From: Myxacorys californica WJT36-NPBG1
GTDB lineage: Bacteria; Cyanobacteriota; Cyanobacteriia; Leptolyngbyales; Leptolyngbyaceae
DNA length: 64,000 nt
Direction: 5' to 3'
Assembly: GCA_019359315.1 (NCBI GenBank)
Contig: JAHHHO010000008.1
Location: forward strand, 78,552 to 142,551
Shown: positions 1 through 9,500 of the stretch, piece by piece
How positions within the stretch are numbered: the first letter of the stretch is position 1
How the letters are laid out: every line of letters begins with the position of its first letter
Notes under the pieces: model-generated
The model's database searches: none
What the model was told of the DNA's origin: nothing
Seen by the model: the letters and a program-made list of their open reading frames with translations, nothing else
Made by a program: the position numbers and the translations under genes

Positions 1-450
1 ACTGCCCATATACCAATTACTGACTTGACATTGAATCAAGTGGCTGTGGGGAATGCCGATTTCTGCTAGATGAGCGTAGGTTTCAGAAAAGGCGGCTTTT
101 AAAGTCGCGACATTTCCGCCGTGTCCATTGATGAAGAAGAATTTGTGAAAGCCAGCTTTTGCTAAAGAAGTGAGGTAGTCACGAATTAGCAGAATCATCG
201 TGCTGGGGCGGAGGCTAATACTTCCCGGAAAAGCGGTATGATGGAGCGCCATGCCAACCTGAATGGTCGGTGCAACGAGGGCTTGGGTGGCGTCTCCAAC
301 TCCATGCGCGATCGCTTCTGCACAAATTGCATCCGTCCCTATCAACCCGGTAGGGCCATGCTGTTCGGTTGATCCGATCGGAAAAATAATGCCTCTGGAG
401 TGTTCGAGATAGGTCTCGACTTCTTGCCAGGTACTGAGGTGGAGTAACAT
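1..450 (-). CDS. Creatininase-family amidohydrolase (partial, C-terminus beyond window)
   Basis: The minus-strand frame is open from an ATG at 448-450 to the left edge, giving the first 150 residues. Family motifs are visible: GSTEQHGP followed by a GTDA near residues 26-40, and FFINGHGGN near residues 108-116; the Glu, His and Asp of these motifs are the usual metal ligands of the creatininase fold. Family members hydrolyse cyclic or linear amides (creatinine, formamides in cofactor pathways), so the exact substrate cannot be given. The gene is divergent from btpA, with about 150 bases between the two starts. It is not broken inside the visible part; it is simply cut by the window edge. Confidence 0.85.
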   Translation of the reverse strand, partial: MLLHLSTWQEVETYLEHSRGIIFPIGSTEQHGPTGLIGTDAICAEAIAHGVGDATQALVAPTIQVGMALHHTAFPGSISLRPSTMILLIRDYLTSLAKAGFHKFFFINGHGGNVATLKAAFSETYAHLAEIGIPHSHLIQCQVSNWYMGS

Positions 451-577
451 AGTCAACGTGTCTAAAATCAGAGGTTAGCAGTTTATGAAGATGGTGGGGT
501 CTCCTCGGGTACGCTAAGACGTTATCATTTTCAGTAGTGATGTTGCTCAGAAAGCCGATTGTTTAGGCCTTCTACTA

Positions 578-599
578 TTTAGGCATTGTTTAGGCATTG
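578..599 (+). repeat. 11-bp tandem duplication at the btpA start
   Basis: TTTAGGCATTG occurs twice head to tail (578-588 and 589-599); the last G of the second copy is the first base of the GTG start of btpA. A partial third copy (GTTTAGGCCTT) lies at 561-571. No Shine-Dalgarno sequence is visible in or before the duplication. Confidence 0.7.
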
Positions 600-1447
600 T
601 GGACTTAAACCAAGTATTCAAAACTCCGAATCCCGTCATTGGCGTCGTGCATTTGCTGCCGTTGCCGACTTCTCCGCGTTGGGGAGGCAGTCTCAAAGCG
701 GTGATCGATCGAGCAGAGCAAGAAGCAACGGCTCTCGCGGCAGGTGGCGTCGATGGCATGATTGTTGAAAACTTTTTTGATGCGCCCTTTCCCAAGGATC
801 AAGTTGACCCTGCGGTGGTGAGCGCGATGACGGTTGTGGTGCAACGGCTAATGAACCTTGTGACGCTGCCAATTGGGCTGAATGTGCTGCGGAATGATGC
901 CCGCAGTGCACTTGCGATCGCGTCCTGCGTGCAGGCTCAATTCATCCGCGTCAACGTTTGGACGGGCATTATGGCAACCGATCAGGGCTTGATCGAGGGA
1001 CGCGCTCACGAGCTAATGCGCTATCGTCGCGAGTTGGGCAGCGATGTCAAAATTATGGCAGATGTGCTGGTCAAACATGCTCGCCCTCTGGGATCGGTGA
1101 ATTTGACGACAGCAGTACAAGATACGATCGAACGCGGCTTAGCCGATGCCGTGATTCTGTCTGGATGGGCGACGGGTAACCCGACGAGTCGAGAGGATCT
1201 TGAACTCGCTAGCGCTGCTGCCAACGGAACTCCGGTGTTTATCGGCAGTGGAGCCGACTGGGAAAACATTTCTGACCTGATGCACGCGGCAGATGGGGTG
1301 ATTGTGTCGAGTTCGCTCAAGCGCCAAGGCAAGCGCGAAAATCCGATCGATCCAATTCGAGTCAGTCGGTTTGTCGAGGCGGCGCGGCGGAGTGTCCCGT
1401 TAGAGAACCCTAAGAAGTCTATTTCTTCAGTCAAGATGCATTCGTAG
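599..1447 (+). CDS. btpA: BtpA-family photosystem I biogenesis protein
   Basis: 282 residues beginning MDLNQVFKTPNPVIGVVHLLPLP, the usual N-terminus of cyanobacterial BtpA. In Synechocystis BtpA is an extrinsic thylakoid protein needed for stable accumulation of the photosystem I reaction-centre proteins; the wider BtpA/SgcQ family has a TIM-barrel fold. Visible family features are the GGVDGMIVENFFDAPF stretch (about residues 49-64), a lysine/arginine-rich ADVLVKHA segment and a glycine-rich FIGSGAD near residue 217. The start is a GTG, chosen because it gives the family N-terminus and because the frame, open back to a TAA at 515, has no ATG, GTG or TTG before it. The gene stands alone and faces away from the creatininase gene. 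Confidence 0.92.
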   Translation: MDLNQVFKTPNPVIGVVHLLPLPTSPRWGGSLKAVIDRAEQEATALAAGGVDGMIVENFFDAPFPKDQVDPAVVSAMTVVVQRLMNLVTLPIGLNVLRNDARSALAIASCVQAQFIRVNVWTGIMATDQGLIEGRAHELMRYRRELGSDVKIMADVLVKHARPLGSVNLTTAVQDTIERGLADAVILSGWATGNPTSREDLELASAAANGTPVFIGSGADWENISDLMHAADGVIVSSSLKRQGKRENPIDPIRVSRFVEAARRSVPLENPKKSISSVKMHS

Positions 1448-1468
1448 AGTTTAAGAAATAGGTAAAAC

Positions 1469-2051
1469 GTAATTACTCAACCCAGTAGCCAATCGGTCTG
1501 TTGTGAGGTAAGGGCACGGGAAATAGCATCAAAGGCAGAGATGCCCTGACGCTTTGCCGTGTTGACCAGTGAGCGAACTTGAGCGAATAACTCCGCCCCC
1601 CAGTCCGAGCGGAACTCGTTGGTCACTTTGCGAAAGACACCACTCCAACGCAACGCCTGCTCACTGGAATTATTAGTCGGCGGAATCGGCTCATCGGTCA
1701 AACACAGCAACAGATGAGCGTGAATCTTCTAATAGCGTTTGAGCAACCTTTGTCCCTCGACCGATTTGGGGTTCAGATTCAAAATCTCCCGCAGTGAGCT
1801 GGATGCGCTGCTTGGGCTGAATAAATCAGACACCCAAACTTGGCGGTTGATGCCCCGCTACCACGCTATCAATGACCGTTTTGCCACGACTGGGACGAAT
1901 CACATGCAAACACACCTGGTCGTTTTGAAACACCCATTCCCACTGGTTTTTCCCATTCACTCGTGCTCCTGTCTCATCACTACCAACCAATGGCAAAAGC
2001 TTATCATCTTCTGTCGAAGGTGAGCTTAAGTCAACCTAGTTGAGCAATTAC
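1469..2051 (-). mobile_element. Internally deleted IS66-family element with terminal inverted repeats
   Basis: GTAATTACTCAAC at 1469-1481 and GTTGAGCAATTAC at 2039-2051 are inverted copies matching at 12 of 13 positions, and both ends begin GTAA as IS66 ends do. Between them lies only about 0.58 kb, against 2-2.5 kb for a full element, and it holds pieces of a transposase. The 8 bases flanking each side (GGTAAAAC, TCTTGTTC) do not match, so no target-site duplication is kept. This is a dead, MITE-like derivative. Confidence 0.75.
1477..2032 (-). pseudogene. IS66-family transposase remnant
   Basis: Read on the minus strand, the upstream part gives GSDETGARVNGKNQWEW, the first DDE-Asp region of IS66 transposases, then DSVVAGHQP; the frame then shifts to NRQVWVSDLFS, the next conserved block. 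Most of the following catalytic region is missing, and the text resumes with LNPKSVEGQRLLKRY, hits a TAG stop, and continues as KIHAHLLLCLTDEPIPPTNNSSEQALRW, the C-terminal IS66 signature around the last catalytic Glu (NNSSEQALR). The final stop lies inside the terminal repeat. At least one frameshift, one nonsense codon and a large internal deletion make it non-functional; the second catalytic Asp appears to be lost. Confidence 0.8.
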
Positions 2052-2080
2052 TCTTGTTCTTCTCTACCTGCACCACAACC

Positions 2081-2119
2081 CAAAAAATATCCCGCTAGTC
2101 TCACAGGAAGTTAGCGGGA
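2081..2119 (-). terminator. Rho-independent terminator of the osmoprotectant ABC operon
   Basis: TCCCGCTA (2090-2097) pairs perfectly with TAGCGGGA (2112-2119) around a 14-base loop. On the minus strand the stem is followed by TATTTTTT. It lies about 180 bases past the stop of the binding-protein gene, so the transcript has a long 3' tail with no recognised gene in it. Confidence 0.6.
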
Positions 2120-2296
2120 ATGGATTTGTAGGAAGAGGGTTGGAACGCCTACTGCTACATTGACGGTACTGCAAAGATTCGGCTGCTGGGAGGAATGCGA
2201 TCGACGGAAGGAGCGCTGTTCGGTCGCGGTGAACCAACCGGAGAAGATTGATCAGCTTGAGAGAATAGTGCTACGACTCGCTACGGGAAGCAAATC

Positions 2297-3196
2297 CTAA
2301 ACGGCACTACCCAAATTTGATTGCAAAAACTCTTTCACCACTTGTTTCACATCCTCTTTTTTGCCATCCACGCGATAATTCAACTCGCGCATTTTCTGTT
2401 CAGAAAGTTTGCCACCAAGTTGATCGAGAACTTGACGCAAGTCGGGATGTTTTTGAAACAGGTCTTGACGCGCCACGGCAGCAGCTTGGTAAGGCGGAAA
2501 ATAGCGCTTATCGTCTTCAAGCACTACTAGATCTTGCGCCGACAGCAATCCATCGGTTGTGTTACCTGCAACGAGGTCTACTTGTTTGTCTTGAAGCGCC
2601 CGGTAGAGCAGACCAAGATCTAACACTTTGGGTTGCCCTGCAAATTTCAGATTGTACGTTTTTGATAGACCCGGAAAGCCATCTTCGCGATTGAGAAATT
2701 CAAATCCAAATCCGGCCGTCCATTTTGGGGTTTGTGCTGCCGCCTGAGAAAGCGTTTTTAATTTGTATTGACGGGCATCTGCACCACGAATTACCATCGC
2801 AAATCCATTGTTGAAGCCAAAGGGTACGCTCCATGCCAGTTTAAACCGTCGAACATATTCATCTTTTACGGTCTCAAAAACCTGCTTTGGATCTGTGATG
2901 ACAGGTAGCTTCAGAATCGTTGTATAAGCCGTTCCAGAATATTCTGGGTACAGATCAATCTGTCCATTTACGATGCCGTTGTGACAGACAAAGGTTCCAC
3001 CGAGATTAAACTTTCGCTCGACTTGTAACTTTGTTTTGCTCTCAATCTGCTGCGCTAGGATTTCTCCTAAAATAACTTGTTCAGTGAAATTCTTAGTACC
3101 GATGACAATCTTATCTTGTGTCGGTTGGCAAGCCGCGATCGCACTGAGCAATCCCATCATCAGCAAGAACAACGCTACAAACTTTTTAACCTTCAT
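2297..3196 (-). CDS. Osmoprotectant ABC transporter substrate-binding lipoprotein (OpuBC/OpuCC type)
   Basis: 299 residues. The N-terminus is a lipoprotein signal: KVKK, a hydrophobic stretch and the lipobox SAIAAC, with the acylated Cys near residue 23. The mature part starts DKIVIGTKNFTEQ, typical of the OpuAC-like binding domain that captures glycine betaine, choline, carnitine or related compounds; the ILGEILAQQIE and LYPEYSGTAY segments are also family hallmarks. The gene overlaps the permease stop by four bases (ATGA), so the two are translationally coupled. Ligand choice cannot be read from sequence alone. It would be anchored on the periplasmic face of the plasma membrane, feeding the permease and ATPase upstream. 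Confidence 0.88.
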   Translation of the reverse strand: MKVKKFVALFLLMMGLLSAIAACQPTQDKIVIGTKNFTEQVILGEILAQQIESKTKLQVERKFNLGGTFVCHNGIVNGQIDLYPEYSGTAYTTILKLPVITDPKQVFETVKDEYVRRFKLAWSVPFGFNNGFAMVIRGADARQYKLKTLSQAAAQTPKWTAGFGFEFLNREDGFPGLSKTYNLKFAGQPKVLDLGLLYRALQDKQVDLVAGNTTDGLLSAQDLVVLEDDKRYFPPYQAAAVARQDLFQKHPDLRQVLDQLGGKLSEQKMRELNYRVDGKKEDVKQVVKEFLQSNLGSAV

Positions 3197-3819
3197 TTCT
3201 TCACCGTAAGACGACGTTCAACCCAACCCAGAATAAAATCAGCGACGAGTGCTAAAATCGCTGCCGGAACCGCTCCCGCGAGGATAAGTTGATTATCCAC
3301 CACAGCGACTCCCCGAAAAATAAACGTCCCTAACCCTCCTGCCCCCACAGCCGCCGCGATCGTTGCGAGTCCGATACTAATCACAGTTGCTACACGCACG
3401 CCTGCCAAAATCACGCCCAGAGCCAACGGCAGTTCGACCTGTAGCAGGAGTTGTCTGTCGGTCATGCCTAGCCCTCGTCCTGCTTCTCGAATGGCTGGAT
3501 CGACGCTCATAATCCCAACGTATGTGTTGCGAATAATCGGCAGTAGAGAGTAGAGAATGAGCGCGACGATCGCGGTTCGCGCTCCGATGCCACCAATGAT
3601 TGGAACGGGTAATAGAAGTCCAAACAGTGCCAAACTTGGAATGGTTTGCATCACGTTTGCGAATCCTAAAATCGGTGTTCTCAGTTGAGGTTTACGCGTG
3701 ATCAAAATGCCAAGCGGAAGGCCGATTAGAATTGCGATCGCAGTCGCCACTAACACTAACGTTAAATGTTCTCCGGTAGATTGCAAAATTTCGTTGGCGT
3801 AACGAGTGAGAAAATCCAT
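3193..3819 (-). CDS. Osmoprotectant ABC transporter permease (OpuBB/ProW type)
   Basis: 208 residues, the usual size for a compact binding-protein-dependent permease. Several hydrophobic helices are visible: residues about 20-40, 55-80, 82-100, 135-170 and 175-198. The EAGRGLGMTDRQLLLQVELPLALGVILAG block (near residues 110-140) is the EAA loop that docks on the ATPase. It sits between the ATPase gene (gap 45 bases) and the binding-protein gene (4-base overlap). With only one permease gene the channel is presumably a homodimer, unlike Bacillus OpuC, which uses two different permeases. Confidence 0.88.
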   Translation of the reverse strand: MDFLTRYANEILQSTGEHLTLVLVATAIAILIGLPLGILITRKPQLRTPILGFANVMQTIPSLALFGLLLPVPIIGGIGARTAIVALILYSLLPIIRNTYVGIMSVDPAIREAGRGLGMTDRQLLLQVELPLALGVILAGVRVATVISIGLATIAAAVGAGGLGTFIFRGVAVVDNQLILAGAVPAAILALVADFILGWVERRLTVKK

Positions 3820-3864
3820 TCGGCTAATCCATTGAACTTAAATCCATTAAACCTAGAAGGGAGC

Positions 3865-4599
3865 TTAAGGGTACTCCGATTTGCGAGTGCTGAGAAACGC
3901 TTGGGCTTCGGGATGCTGCGATCGCGCAAAGTCGTGTGGGGTCGCCAGTTCTACTAATTGTCCCGCCTGCATTAAGCCAATCTGAGAACCGAGAGTAAAG
4001 GCTTCTCCAATATCGTGAGTCACGAAGACAACAGTTTTGCCTAACTGTTGCTGCAAGCGTTTGAACTCCCGCTGAAGTTCGACTCGCGTAATCGGATCAA
4101 GCGCGCCGAATGGCTCGTCCATCAGCAGAAGTGGCGGGTCGGCAGCTAAAGCTCTGGCAACTCCCACGCGCTGGCGCTGCCCACCAGAAAGCTCGTGAGG
4201 ATAACGACGGGCAAATTGAGCCGGATCTAACCCAACAAGATGAAGTAATTCGTCTACTCTCGATTTGATGCGCTGGGAAGGCCATTTCTCTAGCGCCGGA
4301 ACAACGCCAACGTTGCGCTCAATGGTCAAGTGAGGAAATAGACCGACCTCCTGAATCACGTATCCAATTCGCCGCCGTAGGTGAATCGGATTCCACGTTT
4401 GGGTGGAAACGCCTTCAACTTGGATTTCACCTGCTGTTGGGGTTAGCAAATGATTGATTAATCGCAAGGTTGTTGTTTTGCCGCAGCCGCTTCTCCCCAA
4501 TAATACTAATGTCTCACCCTGATCAATGCTAAAACTTAGGTCAGAGAGTAAGGGGCGGCGTTCTAGAGAGTAGTAGACGTGACGGAACTCAACAACCAT
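3865..4599 (-). CDS. Osmoprotectant ABC transporter ATP-binding protein (OpuCA/ProV type)
   Basis: 244 residues. Walker A LLGRSGCGKTT is near residues 31-41, the Q-loop in IGYVIQEVGLFPHL, the signature LSGGQRQRVGVARALA near 140, Walker B LLLMDEPFGALDP near 160 and the switch His in FVTHD near 195. OpuA/OpuC-type ATPases often carry C-terminal CBS domains that sense ionic strength; this one stops soon after the ABC domain and lacks them, so osmotic gating, if present, is done elsewhere. It is the first gene of the three-gene operon ATPase-permease-binding protein. Confidence 0.88.
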   Translation of the reverse strand: MVVEFRHVYYSLERRPLLSDLSFSIDQGETLVLLGRSGCGKTTTLRLINHLLTPTAGEIQVEGVSTQTWNPIHLRRRIGYVIQEVGLFPHLTIERNVGVVPALEKWPSQRIKSRVDELLHLVGLDPAQFARRYPHELSGGQRQRVGVARALAADPPLLLMDEPFGALDPITRVELQREFKRLQQQLGKTVVFVTHDIGEAFTLGSQIGLMQAGQLVELATPHDFARSQHPEAQAFLSTRKSEYP

Positions 4600-4706
4600 A
4601 GTCTGTCATTCATGATTCGTGAATTTGGTAAGCCGATCTCGGATATTAGGTCGAATATTAGATGGAGTGACCCAACGGATTGACACAGTTTTTAGATGAG
4701 TCGTGG

Positions 4707-6344
4707 CTAATATCCGTTGCGATCTCGCTCCTTACCTAAAATATCCACTTCATAACGCTCTGCCGCTAATAGCACTTGAATGCCTCGTTCCTGGCAGCGT
4801 TGGGAGAGAGCTTCAACTTGAGCCACAGTCGCGGCGCTTGAGGAATCTAGTTCGGGCTGCAACGCATCTAAGCATCCCTTAAACCCTAAGCACGCTAACC
4901 CGTAAATTAGCCGTTTGCTTAGATCAGCATGTTGGTTATAAATATAGCCGCCGTGCGTATCTAAATTTTTAGTCGAAACGATTCGGGAAAAGTAGCTGCC
5001 AACTCGCTTATTGGGCTTACCCTTGGCGTAGCTCACAATGCCCACTTCTTTACCTGTTTTCTTGTTGATCTCGGTGTAGTCTGTGCAGTCAAAACAGGTA
5101 AATAGTTCTGCGATCGATTTGCCGCCCGCACTTACCATATCTTGCCGACGCGAGAGCGGAATGTTTCTACTAATTGACAAATAATCTAGATAATTGGGGC
5201 GCTTAACATTAACGCTGCACACTGTTTCCAGATTGACAATGCCGAACTTCATCTTGTAGCGCTTTCCTAAATTGTTCTGAACGGTCTGAGCACATACAAA
5301 GATATTGCCGAGCCGATAGCCCCCTTCCCGCGTTCTGGCCGGAAAACTAAAGTAGTTGGCGATCGTTGAAGCTAATTTGAGAACAGTGTCGTGTTTGTTG
5401 ACAAACAAGTAAGCTTCCTCAAATCGACGCAGGGAGGAGCGCAAGGTATTTCCGCGACCTGAAATAATGGTATCGGCTGGGATATCAGGCGCAATTAACA
5501 CCAGTTTGCTCAGCCGAAAGACGTTGCCAATGTCGGGCGAGGGCGTCTTATTTTGCGCGTTCATGCTAAGGCTGCCAATCGACTCTCGATCAAACACGTC
5601 CGATAGAATGCGTACGGCCTCGGTGACAACAAACGCGCCCATACTATGGCCAATAAACGAAAGCCGAATGCGCTTGTTCTTCCAGTAGTCCACTCCTGCG
5701 TCCGGCTGAGGTGATGCCGCCTCAACGATCGCGAGATCGAGTTGACGCACAAGCTCAACCAAATCAGGCACGCCGTAATAATTTGCCCGCCACGTATCTC
5801 TGAAATAAACGGTGAGTCTCAACACAATGAGTGTTGCAATAAACAGAATAATTGGAACGGTCAAAAACAGAAAAATTTTCAGAGAAGCGACAGATAAGCT
5901 GCACAGGCTAACGAAAATGCTAACTGCTAGAAAGATTCCCATTAGCAATGGAATTGAGTTCAACGTATAACGCAGTTTGTTCCAAAAGCTGCCCGATTCA
6001 TCGTTGTTAAATTTCTCCGATGACCATCGATACCCAATCACGACTAATCCTTCCGGAACGCGATCGCGATACTGATCGCGCAAATATTCACACGCAGTTG
6101 TATACCAGGTATTTGCCCCGTTACGATCGGTGTTGTAACCATGAGTCAGAACTAAAACTTGCGCATCACTCTCGTGTTTTCTAAGATGTTGAGCAATATC
6201 GCTCATTGCCGTATTAGGTTCCCCCGACACATCTTCTTCGATCCGATCCTCAACATTGATCGGAGCCGTACTCATGACAAAATACCCCGGGCAAACAGCG
6301 TCCTGCACGTATAGGGGACGAATATTGAGTAGATGATGGCTCAT
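4707..6344 (-). CDS. Membrane-anchored alpha/beta hydrolase (DUF900-like)
   Basis: 545 residues. HGYNT near residue 74 is the oxyanion-side motif and FIGHSMGAFVV near residue 228 carries the nucleophilic Ser of a serine hydrolase; later LVLIAPDIP and KHDTVLKLAS segments fit the strand and loop around the acid residue. Two long hydrophobic stretches (about residues 131-155 and 157-180) lie between these motifs, so a hairpin membrane anchor is inserted into the middle of the catalytic domain. The C-terminal 200 residues are not recognised. No signal peptide is visible. The start is the first ATG; an in-frame ATG at residue 24 is possible. Substrate unknown. It stands alone between the ABC operon and rpoC2. 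Confidence 0.7.
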   Translation of the reverse strand: MSHHLLNIRPLYVQDAVCPGYFVMSTAPINVEDRIEEDVSGEPNTAMSDIAQHLRKHESDAQVLVLTHGYNTDRNGANTWYTTACEYLRDQYRDRVPEGLVVIGYRWSSEKFNNDESGSFWNKLRYTLNSIPLLMGIFLAVSIFVSLCSLSVASLKIFLFLTVPIILFIATLIVLRLTVYFRDTWRANYYGVPDLVELVRQLDLAIVEAASPQPDAGVDYWKNKRIRLSFIGHSMGAFVVTEAVRILSDVFDRESIGSLSMNAQNKTPSPDIGNVFRLSKLVLIAPDIPADTIISGRGNTLRSSLRRFEEAYLFVNKHDTVLKLASTIANYFSFPARTREGGYRLGNIFVCAQTVQNNLGKRYKMKFGIVNLETVCSVNVKRPNYLDYLSISRNIPLSRRQDMVSAGGKSIAELFTCFDCTDYTEINKKTGKEVGIVSYAKGKPNKRVGSYFSRIVSTKNLDTHGGYIYNQHADLSKRLIYGLACLGFKGCLDALQPELDSSSAATVAQVEALSQRCQERGIQVLLAAERYEVDILGKERDRNGY

Positions 6345-6440
6345 GGCTTGTTCTAGGGGGGCTAAAAGAACAGTGAATAGTGCGTCGCAATCATAACGTG
6401 GCTCTCGGACAACGCTAAACTCGCGTTAACAATACATACA

Positions 6441-6476
6441 AAAAAACCTCTCAGTTTACGCAAAACTGAGAGGTTT
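6441..6476 (-). terminator. Rho-independent terminator of the rpoBC operon
   Basis: AAACCTCTCAGTTT (6444-6457) pairs perfectly with AAACTGAGAGGTTT (6463-6476) around the loop ACGCA. On the minus strand the 14-bp stem runs straight into a run of seven T. It follows the rpoC2 stop by about 40 bases and is one of the clearest terminators in the window. Confidence 0.92.
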
Positions 6477-6512
6477 AATCATAAAGGCAGATAGCCTTAG
6501 AGAAACTAACGA

Positions 6513-9500
6513 TTACAGATCGTCATCTAGAGTGTCATCAATCAAGTCGTCATCATCGTCATCCAAAATCGGTGAGAACGATGCACTCGGGACACCTTCA
6601 TCTTCCAAGACATCTGGCGTCTCCGCCGCTCCAAAGCTCTCGAAGCTAAAGCTGGGGCGATCCTCGATGCTATCTAAGCCGTAAGTACGAGCGGTGCGAT
6701 CGTCGAGTACCATTTCCGAAAAATCGGTCTCGTCATCAAAGATCGTCGGGTCGTACACCGGATCGAGATCTGGGCTACCCACTTCTTCGTAAGCATTGAA
6801 TCCCGTTCCAGCCGGGATCAGGCGACCAATGATCACGTTCTCTTTGAGACCACGCAGCCAGTCGGACTTGCCCTCGATCGCCGCTTCGGTTAAGACGCGA
6901 GTCGTCTCTTGGAAACTCGCCGCCGAGATGAAGCTATCGGTGTTGAGCGATGCCTTCGTGATTCCCAACAGTACCGGAGTATATTGGGCAGGCGCACCTC
7001 CCGTAATCGACATCGCTTCATTCACCTGATCGATTTGGTACAGCTCGACCAGTTCTCCAGGCAGCATGGTGGTGTCACCACCGTCATCCACCCGCCCCTT
7101 CGAGGTCATCTGACGCACGACGACTTCGATGTGCTTATCCGAAATGTCAATCCCTTGAGATTGATACACCGCTTGCACTTCGTTCACCAGGAAGGTCTGC
7201 ACCTCGCGCAAACTAAAGGCGGAGGCATCGAGACTTCCCAATTCCTCACTCTTAGCTTGGAAGAGCACTTCCAGCAATTCATGGGGATTCGCTGGGCCGT
7301 CGGTGAGGCGCTCTCCCGCCAGCACTTTTTGTTCGTCAGACACGATCACATTCTGGCCCGGCCCCAAGGGATACTCGGTGATTAGACCATCGCGATCGAT
7401 AATCTTCACCTCAACCGAATCATCCTCTCCATAAACCACTTGTGCGGTTCCAGCTCGTTTTGCCAGGACGCACGCTTCCTTCGGTTTGCGACCTTCTAGC
7501 AGTTCTTCAATTCTCGGTAAACCTTGAATGATGTCTCCGGTTTTGGTGCGCTCAAAAATTAGCAGTACCAGGTTGTCACCCCGCTGTACCAAGTCACCAT
7601 CGTCTACGTGCAACACGGCTCCTGGAGACACTCGATATGGACGTGCCACTCGCAGCGTCACCTGATTTCCGTCCACTCGCAGCACTTGACCAGAGTCTTC
7701 GAGCGGTTGCTTAGGCGAAAGATCCGTGCCAGCAACCATCAGATCACCTGGACTGACGGACGGTGTGCCTTTGGCTTCCAGTGTGACCGTATCTGCTTCA
7801 CGCACTACAAGAATGCGACGAATCGCTTCTGCCCCTTGGCGAATCCCCTGAACTTCTCCAGCTTCCTTACACTGAATTTCAGTTCGAGCGACGACGGCTC
7901 CCGGTGCAATTTGGTCACCGTCTTGTACCAAGATCTGTGTGCTGGTCCTGCCCTGCGTGGTATCTGCTGAGATGTCCCGGCGAATCACTAGCGATTCAAG
8001 AATCACCAACTGTAAGCGATTAACATCCGGATCATCGGTATCGGTCACCACTTCGATATCGGCTGCCAAAGCGGAATCTTGATCGATCTCTAGCACCAGT
8101 TGAGTCCGCAGCAGGTCGTGTCCTTCGACCGACTTGACACGCTCACCGTCTTTGTAAGGCAAACGTTGCACTGCCCGCAGTCGAATTGCCCGTCCAGATT
8201 CCTCAGCGCTCGATTCTTGGCTCGGCACAGATGGCTCATCGGGTACGGTAAATTCCATCACTGGACGCAGCAAAATTGCTGGACCTTCAGGTGTCTCAAT
8301 GTACTCTGCGTAGCGCAGTTCTTCAGAAGTCAATCCGGGCATCACCTGCTGACCAGGATTAACCAAAACGGCTTCTCCCTTAGTAATCACATCATCGAGG
8401 CTATCGATCATGTGCAGATCGCCCGGTTTAACCACGATTTCCCGCAGAATATCGTTCTTCTGGGTCACTTCGACGACCCCATTGCTCTGACAGAAGATGT
8501 CTTTTACCACTTCTGTGCCAGCTTCCACATACTGACCGTCTTCGACCATCAGCAAGGAAATGTCTTTGTTGACCTCATGCGCTTCTTCTGGAATCCACAG
8601 CAGCGTACCGCCTTTGACAACTTCGTACCCTTGCTTGGCTTTGCCTTTTTTGCCAATTTCAACTCCAGAGTATTTGATGATGCCACCCGTTTGAGTATGG
8701 TAGCGATCGTCAACTAACTCGGCGACCACCTGACCGCTTGTGACCTCGGTTCCGGGCGTGGCTTTCAGCAAGAAGATCTGGTTGTTGGTCGTTTCAAGGA
8801 AATACTGATCGCGTCCTTGGTTGCTATCCACGCGCACTTTGGCTTGATCAAGCATCACCGAAGCGGTAATGATTTCAATCTCCCGTCCACCTTTGCTGTT
8901 TTCGCTTGTTTCCGGTAGTCGAACGATACCGCCGTTTTCGGTCACAACCTTTGTCTCGGCGATCGTCCCACCTGCCACCACGCGATCGCCGTTCTTCACG
9001 ATCGGTTCAGCTCCCGGCGGCAAGTTGTAGACTTCTCCAGAGAGAACCCACATCAAGCCACCCCGCTGAGCAATCCGGGTGGTGTTGCCCTGACGGTCTT
9101 TTTTCTCTTCGGGCACAACGTCTGCAAATCGGACTTCCCCTGCTAGATCAGAGGCAACGTCTTTTGCTGCTTTCTCAGTCGTCTTGCGACCCCGGCCTGT
9201 CAACGGCACTTCGGCTAAGATCTGACCGGCTTTCACATGCTGTCCGTCTCTCACCAGCAGGGTTGCACCTTGAGCAACCGTGAACGTTTGCTGCTGTCCG
9301 TCTTTACTGTCGAGCAAAATCTTGAGGTCAGATCCGACGCTTTCAACGATCAGCGCATCTTCTCCGTGACGGGTGCGGAGCGGACGAGTTCTCAATTTCT
9401 TCGGTAGTTTGATGGTGCCCGCAAAGCTAGCTTTTTCTTGACGCGCCATTTCTCCGGTAAACACACCACCCGTGTGGAATGTCCGCATCGTAAGCTGGGT

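Noticed and set aside
2120..2296. Short plus-strand stretch reading YIDGTAKIRLLGGMRSTEGALFGRG
   Set aside because: Protein-like, but no start, no family that I can name, and it lies in the 3' tail of the ABC operon; too little to call a gene remnant.
8100..8717. 205-codon open frame on the plus strand
   Set aside because: Antisense to rpoC2; no start signal and no recognisable family.
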